Made by a program: the position numbers and the translations under genes
Shown here: positions 1-8,330 of the stretch, one piece after another
Numbering within the stretch: position 1 is the first letter of the stretch
How the letters are laid out: every line of letters starts with the position of its first letter
IMG/VR virus record: IMGVR_UViG_3300032285_000409
Coordinates: 1-63,836 of that record
Direction: 5' to 3' (one strand)
DNA from: a virus
Length of the DNA: 63,836 nucleotides
The notes under the pieces: model-generated
The model's input: only the letters and a program-made list of their open reading frames with translations
The model's database searches: none
Told to the model about the DNA's origin: nothing

Positions 1-123
1 AGCTGTACGCAGGCAAGGTCACGAACAACGTGGTGCAGGGCACTGCGCGGATTGTGATGACGGACGGGATGCTACGCACATCGAAGAAGTACTTCGTGGC
101 GGGCACGGTGCATGACGAGCAGA
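1..123. repeat. Left copy of 123-bp terminal direct repeat
   Basis: These bases are identical to 63714-63836. The reading frame of the DNA polymerase gene continues across the joint without a shift, so the overlap marks a circular or circularly permuted molecule of about 63,713 bp. An assembler overlap is more likely than a true short terminal repeat, because the joint lies inside a coding region. Confidence 0.93.
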
Positions 124-266
124 TCGTTGTGGTGCCGGACGCAGAGGTGGAGGACGCTAAGACTTGGGTCTTGGCGCAGATGGTTATGGAACCAAAGTAC
201 ATGCCGGGGATTCCCTTGGCCGCTGACGGTGGTGCACACCGTAGATATGGGTTAGCTAAAAACTGA
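1..266 (+). CDS. DNA polymerase I (family A), C-terminal end across the contig joint
   Basis: This is the end of the polymerase gene that starts at 62012; codons run in phase from base 3. It holds motif C, V-H-D-E-Q, at bases 108-122, whose aspartate binds the second catalytic metal in family A polymerases. The last residues, GGAHRRYGLAKN, end at the stop at 264-266. Joined through the repeat the protein is 655 residues. An ATG at 30 is an internal codon, not a start. The next gene begins 9 bp downstream behind an AAGGAGAAAG ribosome site. Confidence 0.93.
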   Translation, partial: LYAGKVTNNVVQGTARIVMTDGMLRTSKKYFVAGTVHDEQIVVVPDAEVEDAKTWVLAQMVMEPKYMPGIPLAADGGAHRRYGLAKN

Positions 267-275
267 AGGAGAAAG

Positions 276-584
276 ATGAAACAAGCAACACTACCAAAGA
301 AAATCAAGGTGGGTGACAGGTGGTACAGCGTCGAGGTCGTTGAGGCCATGCGCGACAAAAGTGAGATGGGCCGTGTCCACTACGACAAGGGCGTCATTGA
401 GCTAGGCAGACGGACACACCACGGTGTGCCGTTCAAGTTGTCAGCGTTGCACGACACGTTCTGGCACGAGGTAACACACGCCATCCTACACAGCATGGGT
501 GAACACCAACTCAATAACCGTGAGGGGTTTGTCGAGGAGTTTGCCAGCAGACTGGCCAAAGCAATTCAATCAGCGAGGTTCTGA
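276..584 (+). CDS. Small zincin-like metallopeptidase (HExxH)
   Basis: This 102-residue protein has the zinc-peptidase signature H64-E-V-T-H68, with acidic residues in EGFVEEFAS (about 83-91) that could supply the third ligand, as in ImmA/IrrE-like phage zincins. There is no signal peptide, so it should act in the cytoplasm. The start at 276 follows AGGAGAAAG. The stop shares one base with the next start. Its place between the polymerase and a recombination nuclease makes it an early-arm gene. The substrate is unknown; cleaving a host regulator is one possibility by analogy with ImmA. The family call rests on the motif alone. Confidence 0.75.
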   Translation: MKQATLPKKIKVGDRWYSVEVVEAMRDKSEMGRVHYDKGVIELGRRTHHGVPFKLSALHDTFWHEVTHAILHSMGEHQLNNREGFVEEFASRLAKAIQSARF

Positions 585-1252
585 TGACCAATGTGACGTG
601 GAGCCATAGCTCCTTGAAGGATTACGAGGGGTGCCCTCGCCGCTACCATGAGGTGAAGGTGTTGAAGAACTACAAGTTCGAAGACACGCAAGCCACGCTG
701 TACGGCAAGGAGCTTCACGAAGCTGCGGAGTTCTACATCAAGGACGACAAGCCACTGCCGCCGCAGTTCGAGTTCATCAAAGACACGCTTGACGCGCTCA
801 AGGCCAAGCCCGGGCGCAAGTTGTGCGAGTACAAGATGGGGGTGACAGCAGACCTGCGCCCTTGTGACTTCTTGGCCAAGGATGTGTGGGTGCGCGGCAT
901 CGCTGACTTGCTCATCATTGACGACGAGAACCTGACTGCGCGGGTGGTGGACTACAAGACAGGCAACAACAAGTACCCTGATCGGGAGCAGTTGAAGCTG
1001 ATGTCGATGATGGCCTTCGCCCACTTCCCACATATCCGGCGGGTCACATCGGCCTTGCTGTTTGTGGTGAAGAACGATATGGTTAAGTCCAGCATGCTGG
1101 TGGGTGAAGCTGCCGATGCTTGGTGGGATTATCGGGAACGCGTTGCCCGCATTGAACAAGCGCATGCAACGGGCGTATGGAACCCCAAGCCCACGCCACT
1201 ATGCGGCTGGTGCGCGGTCAAGACCTGCGAATACAACACGAAACGGAGCTAA
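584..1252 (+). CDS. PD-(D/E)XK nuclease, Cas4/RecB-like, probable Fe-S protein
   Basis: This 222-residue protein has the layout of Cas4/AddB-type exonucleases. It opens with the SSLKDYEGCPRRY motif carrying C17. H44 follows, then the catalytic string D107, D122-Y-K124 and Q135. The C-terminus has C207, C210 and C215 in LCGWCAVKTC. The four cysteines are placed as in enzymes that bind a 4Fe-4S cluster. A role in end processing during phage recombination or replication is expected, and the helicase at 1506 may be its partner. The start overlaps the stop of the zincin gene by one base. Confidence 0.88.
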   Translation: MTNVTWSHSSLKDYEGCPRRYHEVKVLKNYKFEDTQATLYGKELHEAAEFYIKDDKPLPPQFEFIKDTLDALKAKPGRKLCEYKMGVTADLRPCDFLAKDVWVRGIADLLIIDDENLTARVVDYKTGNNKYPDREQLKLMSMMAFAHFPHIRRVTSALLFVVKNDMVKSSMLVGEAADAWWDYRERVARIEQAHATGVWNPKPTPLCGWCAVKTCEYNTKRS

Positions 1253-1254
1253 AC

Positions 1255-1488
1255 ATGACACAGACAAATGGAAAACGCGACTACAAACATGCTTACAAAT
1301 TGCAAAAGAAATCTGGAGAAACAGACGATCAGATTGAGCGTCAAAGAGCGCGTCGTGAATACGACAAGAAGGGCGTGGATCGAGCAGGCAAACACATCGA
1401 CCACATCAAGCCCCTCCGCGCAGGCGGCAAGTCAACACCGGGCAACACCAGACTGCGCAGCCCCAAAGCCAACATGAGCAATAAATAA
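1255..1488 (+). CDS. Small HNH-type endonuclease-like protein
   Basis: The 77-residue protein is very basic and ends with an HNH-like core: H-I-D49-H50-I-K-P-L-R-A-G-G, then N64 and N73. This matches the DHI.PL..GG...N pattern of small HNH nucleases. Some of the usual zinc-binding cysteines are absent, so catalysis is not certain. The ATG at 1255 follows GGAG; an in-frame ATG at 1177 lies inside the upstream gene and has no ribosome site. It sits between the Cas4-like nuclease and the SNF2 helicase, which suits a DNA-processing role. Confidence 0.75.
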   Translation: MTQTNGKRDYKHAYKLQKKSGETDDQIERQRARREYDKKGVDRAGKHIDHIKPLRAGGKSTPGNTRLRSPKANMSNK

Positions 1489-1505
1489 AAACACGGAGAA
1501 AGCAA

Positions 1506-3065
1506 ATGGAAATCTTAGAAGACAAAGCTCTGGTCTTCCGCACTCGCAACCCTCACAAATACAAGATCATCCCCAAGCACAAGATCGTTGAGCGCGAGGA
1601 TGGCGGCTACGACGTAGCAGTGTTCTGGGGTCTTGATGAGGTTCGTGTTCTTAAGAACATGGGTGTGCGTGATGTGCCTTCGCCCATCGTTCGGCGCTAC
1701 GACTGGCCGGGCAAGTTCAAACCGATGGCGCACCAGACCGAGACCGCTGCGTTCCTGACGCTCCACAAGAAAGCGTTTGTCTTCAGCGAACCGGGCACTG
1801 GCAAGACACTAGCGGCACTGTGGGCTGCGGACTACCTGATGAAGCGTGGCGAGGTTCGTCGCTGTTTGATTCTGTGTCCGCTGTCCATCATGCAGAGCGC
1901 GTGGCTTAACGACTTGAACAACAGCATCATCCATCGCTCGGCCATTGTCGCGCACCACGCGCAATCTAGTCGCCGCATTGAGATGATTCAGCAAGACTAC
2001 GAGTTCGTCATCTGCAACTACGACGGGCTTAACTTAATCTCACAAGAGATCGTCAATGACGGGCGCTTTGATCTCATCATTGTGGACGAGGCCAACGCTT
2101 ACAAGACCATCACAACCAAACGATGGAAGACACTCAAGTCCATCATGCGCCCTGATACGCTGCTGTGGATGATGACAGGTACGCCTGCATCGCAGTCGCC
2201 TGCTGATGCGTACGGTCTAGCCAAACTGGTGAACCCAGACAACGTGCCCAAGTTCTTCACATCATGGCGCGATCAGGTGATGAACAAGATCACCATGTTC
2301 AAGTGGGCACCCAAGCCCAACGCCCCCGAGATTGTGCACAACGCTTTGCAACCGGCCATCCGGTTCACCAAAGACCAATGCCTTGACCTGCCGCCTGTCA
2401 TCACCATGACGCGCGAGGTGCCACTCACACCGCAGCAGAAGAAGTACTACGACCTGCTCAAAGATCGCATGCTGGTGCAAGCAGCAGGTGAGACCATCAC
2501 AGCGGTCAACGCCGCTGCTGGCGTGAGCAAGCTGCTACAGATTTCCTGTGGCGCTGCTTACACCGATGACAAAGAGGTGGTTGAGTTCGATGCGGCTCCC
2601 AGATTGGGAGTTTTGGAGGAGATTCTGGAGGAGACCACACGCAAAGTCATCATCTTTGCCATGTTCCGCAGCACCATTGTGGGCATCCACAGTCACCTGC
2701 TCAAGAAAGGCATAGCCGCAGAGATCATCGATGGTAGTGTGACAGCCAGCAAACGAGGCGACATCATCCACCGCTTCCAGAACCAACCTGACCCCCGCGT
2801 GTTGGTCATGCAGCCGCAAGCTACCGCCCACGGGATTACCCTAACTGCTGCTGACACGGTGGTGTTCTATGGCCCGCTGATGAGCGTGGAGCAGTACGTG
2901 CAGTGTATCGCCCGCGCTGACCGCAAAGGTCAGAATTCTGACAAGGTTACGGTGGTGCACATTCAGGGTTCGCCCATCGAGAAGCGAATGTTTAAGGCCC
3001 TCGAGAACAAAGTGAGTGATAACTCACTTCTGACCGAGATGTTTGAAACAGAAATAAAGTCGTGA
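1506..3065 (+). CDS. SNF2/DEAD-like superfamily 2 helicase
   Basis: A 519-residue helicase with both RecA-like lobes. Walker A is S-E-P-G-T-G-K-T (94-101), the DEAD-box position reads D-E-A-N (194-197), TGTPASQSP is motif III and QCIARADRKGQ (466-476) is motif VI. The order and spacing match phage SNF2-type ATPases, which move along double-stranded DNA and often assist recombination or replication. The start at 1506 follows GGAGAAAGCAA. Its neighbours are nucleases upstream and a likely single-strand-binding protein downstream. Confidence 0.93.
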   Translation: MEILEDKALVFRTRNPHKYKIIPKHKIVEREDGGYDVAVFWGLDEVRVLKNMGVRDVPSPIVRRYDWPGKFKPMAHQTETAAFLTLHKKAFVFSEPGTGKTLAALWAADYLMKRGEVRRCLILCPLSIMQSAWLNDLNNSIIHRSAIVAHHAQSSRRIEMIQQDYEFVICNYDGLNLISQEIVNDGRFDLIIVDEANAYKTITTKRWKTLKSIMRPDTLLWMMTGTPASQSPADAYGLAKLVNPDNVPKFFTSWRDQVMNKITMFKWAPKPNAPEIVHNALQPAIRFTKDQCLDLPPVITMTREVPLTPQQKKYYDLLKDRMLVQAAGETITAVNAAAGVSKLLQISCGAAYTDDKEVVEFDAAPRLGVLEEILEETTRKVIIFAMFRSTIVGIHSHLLKKGIAAEIIDGSVTASKRGDIIHRFQNQPDPRVLVMQPQATAHGITLTAADTVVFYGPLMSVEQYVQCIARADRKGQNSDKVTVVHIQGSPIEKRMFKALENKVSDNSLLTEMFETEIKS

Positions 3066-3071
3066 AAGGAG

Positions 3072-3099
3072 TTGCAAACCACAGAAAACTATGTAAACT
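3072..3099 (+). promoter_or_regulatory. Candidate sigma70-type promoter
   Basis: TTGCAA (3072-3077) and TAAACT (3094-3099) are 16 bp apart in the 68-bp gap before the gene at 3134. The string ATGTAAACT around the -10 also occurs in the candidate promoter at 51560-51588, which suggests a shared recognition element. This is inferred from sequence only. Confidence 0.4.
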
Positions 3100-3133
3100 G
3101 TCTAACCCTTGACAACAAAAAATGGAGAAAGCA

Positions 3134-3538
3134 ATGAGTACCACAGAGGAAGAAGAGGTCATACCACTCGACAGATTGGTTGTGATCCACAGCAAAATCA
3201 AAGGCCGCATCGAGGCGCTCGACAGTCAGATCGCAGCACTCGAAGAGCAGCGCACGGAAGTGCGTATGGCCATCAAAGACCGTATGAAAGCCCAAGGCGT
3301 GAAGACGGTCAGTACCGATTCGGGGACGGTCTCCCTGATTACAAAGACGCGCTACAACACGCAGGACTGGGACTCCTTCAAGAAATTTATTCTTGAGCAC
3401 GAAGTCGTTGACCTGTTGGAGAAGCGCATCGCGCAATCAAATATGGCGACCTTCCTTGAAGAAAACCCGGGGGTTGTTCCTCCGGGCATGAACTCTATTA
3501 CCGAGTTCGACATCCGTGTAACTAAGTCCAGAAAGTAA
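3134..3538 (+). CDS. Conserved phage early protein, coiled-coil N-terminus
   Basis: The 134-residue protein starts with an acidic stretch, followed by a long amphipathic helix (about 20-55, IKGRIEALDSQIAALEEQ) that should form a coiled coil. A compact domain containing VSTDSGTVSLITKTRYNTQDWDSF follows. The layout of a helical N-terminus plus a GT(V/I)S strand recalls Gp157-type phage proteins, but I cannot confirm that family. ATG 3134 is chosen because it follows GGAGAAAGCA; the ATG at 3122 overlaps that ribosome site. It lies just upstream of the SSB-like gene, which suggests a replication accessory role. Confidence 0.8.
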   Translation: MSTTEEEEVIPLDRLVVIHSKIKGRIEALDSQIAALEEQRTEVRMAIKDRMKAQGVKTVSTDSGTVSLITKTRYNTQDWDSFKKFILEHEVVDLLEKRIAQSNMATFLEENPGVVPPGMNSITEFDIRVTKSRK

Positions 3539-3546
3539 ACCCCATC

Positions 3547-4506
3547 ATGAGTAACGTAACGCTTTTTAACGCATCCAAAGTACCCGCATTTGCCCGCAAC
3601 AACGAACTGTCTGAGACAGCCAAAGCCCTCACAGGCGGCGGCACAGGCCAGAGCATCAAGCGCATCTCCATCAAAGGTGGTGTGTTCCGTCTGGTCGCTG
3701 GCGGTAAGGAGATGGCATCCATTGACGACCGCCACCTCGATGTCATCATCGTTAAGGCTGCGCCCAAGGTTAGCCGTATCTTCTACGCTAAGTCTTACGA
3801 TGCTGACAACATTGCTGGCCCTGATTGCTGGAGCAACGATGGCGAGAAGCCTGATGCGTCTATCACGAACCCGCAAGCTACCACATGTATGAGTTGCCCT
3901 CAGAACGTGGCTGGCTCTGGTCAAGGCAATAGCCGCGCATGCCGCTACCAACAGCGCATGGCTGTCGTGTTGGAGAACAACCCCACAGGGGACGTGTTGC
4001 AGTTGACGCTGCCTGCTACGTCGATCTTCGGTAAAGAGGAAGGTGACAAGCGCCCCTTACAGGCATACGCCCGCTACTTGGCGCTGCAAAGCCCACCCAT
4101 CAACCCCGAGCAGATCGTCACGCGCATGCGCTTCGACACCAAGGCAGAAAGCCCCAAGCTGTACTTCCAACCGGTTCGCTGGCTGGAGGAGAGCGAGTAC
4201 GAGACGGTGCTGCAACAAGCTGAATCCGCTGATGCACAGCGTGCAGTTGTGATGACTGTGGCGCAGGTCGATGGCGTTAAGGGTAAACCCGCAGCAGCCC
4301 CCTTGGCTATCCCCGGCAAGAACCCCGCAGCTACCAAGGTCGAAGCTGAAGAGGAAGAAGCACCCAAGGCCAAAGCCCCCAAGACCAAGCCCGTAGCCGA
4401 CATGGATGACGAGCCAGAAGTCCGCAAGGCACCCGCCAAGGACACCGCAGTGCCCGCCAAGAAGAGTAAACTGGCAGACATCGTGTCTGACTGGGATGAT
4501 GAGTGA
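3547..4506 (+). CDS. Probable single-stranded DNA-binding protein
   Basis: This 319-residue protein has a central domain with cysteines in PDCWSNDGEKPD, TTCMSCPQN and RACRYQQR that could hold a zinc ion. The C-terminal 90 residues are low-complexity, rich in Ala, Lys, Glu and Pro. It ends in an acidic tip, SDWDDE, the same kind of tail that single-strand-binding proteins use to recruit replication partners. Similar cysteine-cluster proteins occur next to replication genes in other podoviruses. Position between the SNF2 helicase and the primase supports the call. DNA binding itself is inferred. Confidence 0.7.
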   Translation: MSNVTLFNASKVPAFARNNELSETAKALTGGGTGQSIKRISIKGGVFRLVAGGKEMASIDDRHLDVIIVKAAPKVSRIFYAKSYDADNIAGPDCWSNDGEKPDASITNPQATTCMSCPQNVAGSGQGNSRACRYQQRMAVVLENNPTGDVLQLTLPATSIFGKEEGDKRPLQAYARYLALQSPPINPEQIVTRMRFDTKAESPKLYFQPVRWLEESEYETVLQQAESADAQRAVVMTVAQVDGVKGKPAAAPLAIPGKNPAATKVEAEEEEAPKAKAPKTKPVADMDDEPEVRKAPAKDTAVPAKKSKLADIVSDWDDE

Positions 4507-4514
4507 GGCCCACC

Positions 4515-4745
4515 ATGAGTAAAGATATTGCAGCAGAACGCTTCGCTACACCCGTGTTTGTCTTGAACGGCATACCGCACCTACCCCACTACCGCAACAG
4601 CAGCGTGTACGTTGGCCCCGGCTATCCACGCCAGAATCAGAAGTTTTATTCTGAGGAAGAGTTGATGCAGGCCGGAGCCGTCAAATCGTCTGAGTTGTTG
4701 TGGCATCGAGGCACCACGGGCACCATAAGCCCGGGCAATTTGTAA
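4515..4745 (+). CDS. Small hypothetical protein
   Basis: A 76-residue protein, MSKDIAAERFATPVFV..., with no recognised domain and many aromatic and proline residues. Two starts are possible: GTG 4503, which overlaps the preceding stop, and ATG 4515, which follows GAGG by 6 bases and is preferred. It sits in the replication block between the SSB-like gene and a helix-turn-helix gene. Confidence 0.6.
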   Translation: MSKDIAAERFATPVFVLNGIPHLPHYRNSSVYVGPGYPRQNQKFYSEEELMQAGAVKSSELLWHRGTTGTISPGNL

Positions 4746-4827
4746 GGAGTATCGGGGGGAAAGCGGATGCTGGCGCTAATGTGGGTTCATCCACGACCGG
4801 TGCAGCGAGTACCCCCACCTACCAAAT

Positions 4828-5106
4828 ATGGCCTATTCACAAAGAATCATCGACACTGTAATGGCAGCGCCCAAAACCCCCGGCAATCAGTTGGGGCGAT
4901 GGGCTATTCACCTTGACTTCCCTGTCACCAAGATAGCGGAAGCGTTGGGTGTTACACGACAGACGGTCTACAACTGGTTCGAGGGCAAGGACGTGTTCGT
5001 TGCCTACCAAAACCGTGTGGAACTTTTACTAAAAATTATGCAGTCGTCACGCACAGCGGACGAGGCTTGGAGAAAAATATGTCAAGAATACAACCTAGAA
5101 CCCTGA
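4828..5106 (+). CDS. Helix-turn-helix DNA-binding protein
   Basis: The 92-residue protein carries a clear helix-turn-helix at about 29-52: TKIAEALGVTRQTVYNWFEG, typical of Xre/Cro-like or transposase-type heads. A conserved tryptophan in QLGRWAIHLDFP precedes it. The remainder is helical and could dimerise. No strong ribosome site precedes ATG 4828, so translation may be low or coupled. It is the only compact Cro-like candidate on the early arm and could recognise one of the palindromes described at 52159-58672, but nothing in the sequence proves that. Confidence 0.8.
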   Translation: MAYSQRIIDTVMAAPKTPGNQLGRWAIHLDFPVTKIAEALGVTRQTVYNWFEGKDVFVAYQNRVELLLKIMQSSRTADEAWRKICQEYNLEP

Positions 5107-5270
5107 GTAACAGTGAGCTTATCAGCCTCTGTGTTGATTATCTGGATGATCCTGAAGGTTTCCCCCACGCAGTTCAACACGAGCTACTGCGCCGTTTCAT
5201 TGCGCTTGCGCCTCTCAACGAGTTTCCTCCCAAAGACGAACGCCAACTCGACCTGTTCTTAGACAAGTAA
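5079..5270 (+). CDS. Small hypothetical protein overlapping the HTH gene
   Basis: A 63-residue acidic protein, MSRIQPRTLSNSELISLCVDYLDDPEGF..., probably all helical. ATG 5079 follows GGAGAAAAAT, a good ribosome site inside the previous gene, and the two coding regions overlap by 28 bp. It ends 14 bp before the primase gene, which suggests co-expression with replication functions. No family recognised. Confidence 0.7.
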   Translation: MSRIQPRTLSNSELISLCVDYLDDPEGFPHAVQHELLRRFIALAPLNEFPPKDERQLDLFLDK

Positions 5271-5284
5271 CCTGAAGGATTGTT

Positions 5285-8176
5285 ATGACCCCGCTTGAGT
5301 TTCTAGCGGTAGTCCTGCCGTCCCCGGGTGATGGGTACTATTGCGCGGCAGGATTTACAAAAACAAAGAAGGAGCACAAATATGAGCAATCGTTGGAGAA
5401 CTTACTCGCCCCTATAGGGGCATGGCACAACAAGAAACAAGACTGCTATTTCGCACTGGCGACCTTTGCCGAGGCAGGTAGTCGTGAGGCAACCAACGCC
5501 ACGCACCTGCGCAGCCTGTTCATTGATATGGACGGCTACGCCAGCAAGAAGGAAGCTGCCGCTGCACTTAACGAGTTCTTGGCCAAGACTGGTCTGGACT
5601 TGTTGGGTACGCCCTACATCGTGGGGTCTGGCGGTGGTCTACACTGCTACTGGCCACTGACGGAGGACGTCGAGGTGTCGGAGTGGAAGCCCGCTGCTGA
5701 AGCGCTCAAGCGCCTGTGTAAACAGGAAGGCATGCGCATCGACATGGCTGTGACGGCTGACGCTGCCCGCGTACTGCGGGTGCCTGATACCACCAACTTC
5801 AAGCCCAAGTACGATACGCCGCGCCCAGTGCGCCTACTGGCGGAGGGTGACACCTTCGACTTCCACGTACTGGCTGACCACATCAAGAGCATGCTCAAGG
5901 CTCCAGTACCCACCTTGCCCGGGGCATCGCTGGCCCTGCCGGGGAAGAGGCCGACCAGTGTCACTCCTTCTGCTACGGCGGTTAAGCTGTTTGAGAACAG
6001 CGTGACCAAGTTCAAAACCATCCTGCGCAAAACCAAAGACGGTCAAGGCTGCGGTCAAATCCGACACTACATCGAGAACGCAACTGATGACGAGATGGAG
6101 CCGCTCTGGCGTGCCGCATTGAGCATTGCGCAGAAGTGCGAAGAAGCGCCCAAGGCTGTGGTCTGGCTGTCTGACCTGCACCCGTACGACCACAACCGGA
6201 TGAACCAGAAGTTGCACAGCATCAAGGGGCCATACTCCTGCGTGTCGTTCGACTCTATCAACCCGGGCATCTGCGAGAACTGCCAGCACTGGGGCAAGAT
6301 CACCAACCCGCTGGCGTTGGGGCGCGAGACAGCCGTCAGTGTCGAAGCTAAAGAGATCGAGGTGCCGGACAAAGTGGACGGCAAACCCCGCAAGATGCTG
6401 CGCCCAGAGCCACCCAAGGGCTACGTGTACGGCAACCAAGGCGGTATCTACATCGAGAAGGAAGACACCGACCAGCAAGGCAACGTGAGCAAGCGCCATG
6501 TCATGCTGCTGCCGTACGATATGTTTCCTGTGGACATCCTCAACGAGAACGGTGACCACTTCGTGCTGATGTATGCGTCTCGTAGCAGTGGGTTTGTTGA
6601 CATCAAGCTGCCGCAGAAATGCGTGGCTAGTCCTGACGAGACGATCAAGTTCCTGATGAACAAGAACATCGTGGCTTCGTTCGGTCGGGGCAACGACAAG
6701 AACCTGTTTGATTACGTTCGCGCTTCTGTTGAGAAACTCAGCATGGAGAAGAACCCCATCGTTATCCCGCAGAGCTACGGCTGGCAGGAAGACGACACCT
6801 ATGTGTTTGCAGGGTCTATCTACGCAAAGGACTCCGAGCCTATCGCCGTGCCGATGCAAGGGCTGGAGAACATCGTGGCTAACACCAAGCCCACCGGGGA
6901 ACTGGACAAGTGGGTCAAGGTCATCAATATGATGATCCGCCGCAAGATGTGGGATCACTTAACAATTATGTTATTTGGTGCTGGCGCTCCGCTGATGCGC
7001 TTCACGGGTCTGTACGGCATGACGGTTCACTGCGCATCAAGCGAGTCGGGTACTGGCAAGTCTTTGGCACTGGATACTGCCGCTTCTGTGTGGGGTCACC
7101 CAGTGCACTACCGTACCGGTTCTGGTACGTCTGCTGTGGCTATGCAACAACGCCTTGGCCTGCTGCGCAGCAACCCGCTCATCACCGATGAGATCACCAC
7201 CAACAACCGCGTGGACTTTGAGTGGTTCCCTGCCTTCCTCTTCAGTATGAGCGAAGGGCGCGGCAAAGAGCGCATGGAGTCGGGTGCCAACAAGGAGCGT
7301 CTGAACCTCTCGATCTGGCAGACCGTCGCCATCATGTCCTCGAACCGCCCTGCGGTGGACTATATGACCGGTGCGCGGCAACACTCATCTGAGGGTGAAC
7401 TGCGCCGTCTGTTGGAATACATCATGGACGAGAAGCTCGACTGGTCACCGGAAGAGATCGAAATCATCAAGTCTTTGCAGCAGAACTATGCGGTAGCTGG
7501 CGACGTGTTGGTGCGCTACTTCGTGAACAACGTGGGCTATTTAAAGACGCTGCTGCCCGAGACCGTGCAGCAGATGTACCGGGAGTTCAAAGCGCCCAAC
7601 GACGAACGCTTCTGGATGGCTGGCTGTGCGTGTGCTGTGGCGGCTGGGATTTTGTTCAACAGCAAGCATACCGGGCTGGTGGACATCCCCATGCAGGAGA
7701 TCATCGAGAGCCTGCGCGGTCACATCAGCACCATGCGCTCCAGTATCAAGGGTGGCAAGCGCACCGCCGAGGACGTGCTCAACGGCTTCATTCAAGAGTA
7801 CCAAGGCCGCTTCGTGGTGGTCAAGTTTGGCGAGAAGGCTGGCCCATTGGCGCACTTCCACGACGGTTCGATTGTTGGCAAAAATACAACACGGGCCGAA
7901 GTTATGGGGCGTGTGGAACACGGCGTCACGGCTGGCTGCGTGGACTTCTTCATCGAGGAGAGATTGTTCAAGGCGTACTGCTCGAACATGAGCTTTAGTT
8001 ACACAAATTTGAAGAAACAGCTTGAGGCGTTGTTTACGGTGAGTTATGTTCCGAAGAAAGACATGATGGCCAAGACTGATGCGCCACCGATGCGGGTCTC
8101 AGCCATGAAGATAAGCCGCAAGATCAACGAGCATGAAGAAGCTATTAACAGTCAACTACCCGTGGTCGAAAACTGA
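5285..8176 (+). CDS. Primase-polymerase (AEP) fused to DUF927-type helicase
   Basis: A 963-residue replication protein. The N-terminal part is an archaeo-eukaryotic-type primase: L-F-I-D81-M-D83-G gives the metal-binding D-x-D, and S-G-G-G-L-H120-C-Y-W gives the conserved histidine. A central part with PYDHNRMNQKLHSIKG and a GICENCQHWG cysteine pair follows. The C-terminal half is a DUF927-like ATPase with Walker A ESGTGKS (about 586-593) and ITDEITTNN downstream. Such fusions prime and unwind DNA at phage and plasmid origins. ATG 5285 follows GAAGGA. With the polymerase, SNF2 helicase and SSB-like protein it completes a self-sufficient replisome. Confidence 0.9.
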   Translation: MTPLEFLAVVLPSPGDGYYCAAGFTKTKKEHKYEQSLENLLAPIGAWHNKKQDCYFALATFAEAGSREATNATHLRSLFIDMDGYASKKEAAAALNEFLAKTGLDLLGTPYIVGSGGGLHCYWPLTEDVEVSEWKPAAEALKRLCKQEGMRIDMAVTADAARVLRVPDTTNFKPKYDTPRPVRLLAEGDTFDFHVLADHIKSMLKAPVPTLPGASLALPGKRPTSVTPSATAVKLFENSVTKFKTILRKTKDGQGCGQIRHYIENATDDEMEPLWRAALSIAQKCEEAPKAVVWLSDLHPYDHNRMNQKLHSIKGPYSCVSFDSINPGICENCQHWGKITNPLALGRETAVSVEAKEIEVPDKVDGKPRKMLRPEPPKGYVYGNQGGIYIEKEDTDQQGNVSKRHVMLLPYDMFPVDILNENGDHFVLMYASRSSGFVDIKLPQKCVASPDETIKFLMNKNIVASFGRGNDKNLFDYVRASVEKLSMEKNPIVIPQSYGWQEDDTYVFAGSIYAKDSEPIAVPMQGLENIVANTKPTGELDKWVKVINMMIRRKMWDHLTIMLFGAGAPLMRFTGLYGMTVHCASSESGTGKSLALDTAASVWGHPVHYRTGSGTSAVAMQQRLGLLRSNPLITDEITTNNRVDFEWFPAFLFSMSEGRGKERMESGANKERLNLSIWQTVAIMSSNRPAVDYMTGARQHSSEGELRRLLEYIMDEKLDWSPEEIEIIKSLQQNYAVAGDVLVRYFVNNVGYLKTLLPETVQQMYREFKAPNDERFWMAGCACAVAAGILFNSKHTGLVDIPMQEIIESLRGHISTMRSSIKGGKRTAEDVLNGFIQEYQGRFVVVKFGEKAGPLAHFHDGSIVGKNTTRAEVMGRVEHGVTAGCVDFFIEERLFKAYCSNMSFSYTNLKKQLEALFTVSYVPKKDMMAKTDAPPMRVSAMKISRKINEHEEAINSQLPVVEN

Positions 8177-8330
8177 AAGGGGGCAGGGGTTCTTTGTCCC
8201 CTGCCTCGACACGGACGCCATCAAGTTGGCTGGACTGAATGCGGCGCTGACGCACCGCATCCTTAATGCCAAGGCTTACGCTGGCATTAAGGACGGTTTG
8301 ATTGGCGTGTGGTTCTTCAGGCCCGGTTAG
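8133..8330 (+). CDS. Small conserved phage protein at the end of the early arm
   Basis: A 65-residue protein with the string GQGFFVPCLDTDAIKLAGL, then LTHRILNAKAYAGIKDG and a C-terminal GVWFFRPG. Small proteins of this pattern recur at the ends of replication blocks in other phages; the function is unknown. ATG 8133 lies inside the 3' end of the primase gene, with a 44-bp overlap. Its stop codon lies 14 bp inside the convergent giant virion gene, so the two arms overlap tail to tail. Confidence 0.7.
   Translation: MKKLLTVNYPWSKTERGQGFFVPCLDTDAIKLAGLNAALTHRILNAKAYAGIKDGLIGVWFFRPG

Noticed and set aside
5834-6958. 374-codon minus-strand frame opposite the primase gene
   Set aside because: It runs antisense to conserved primase motifs, is His/Val/Arg-rich and has no start signal.
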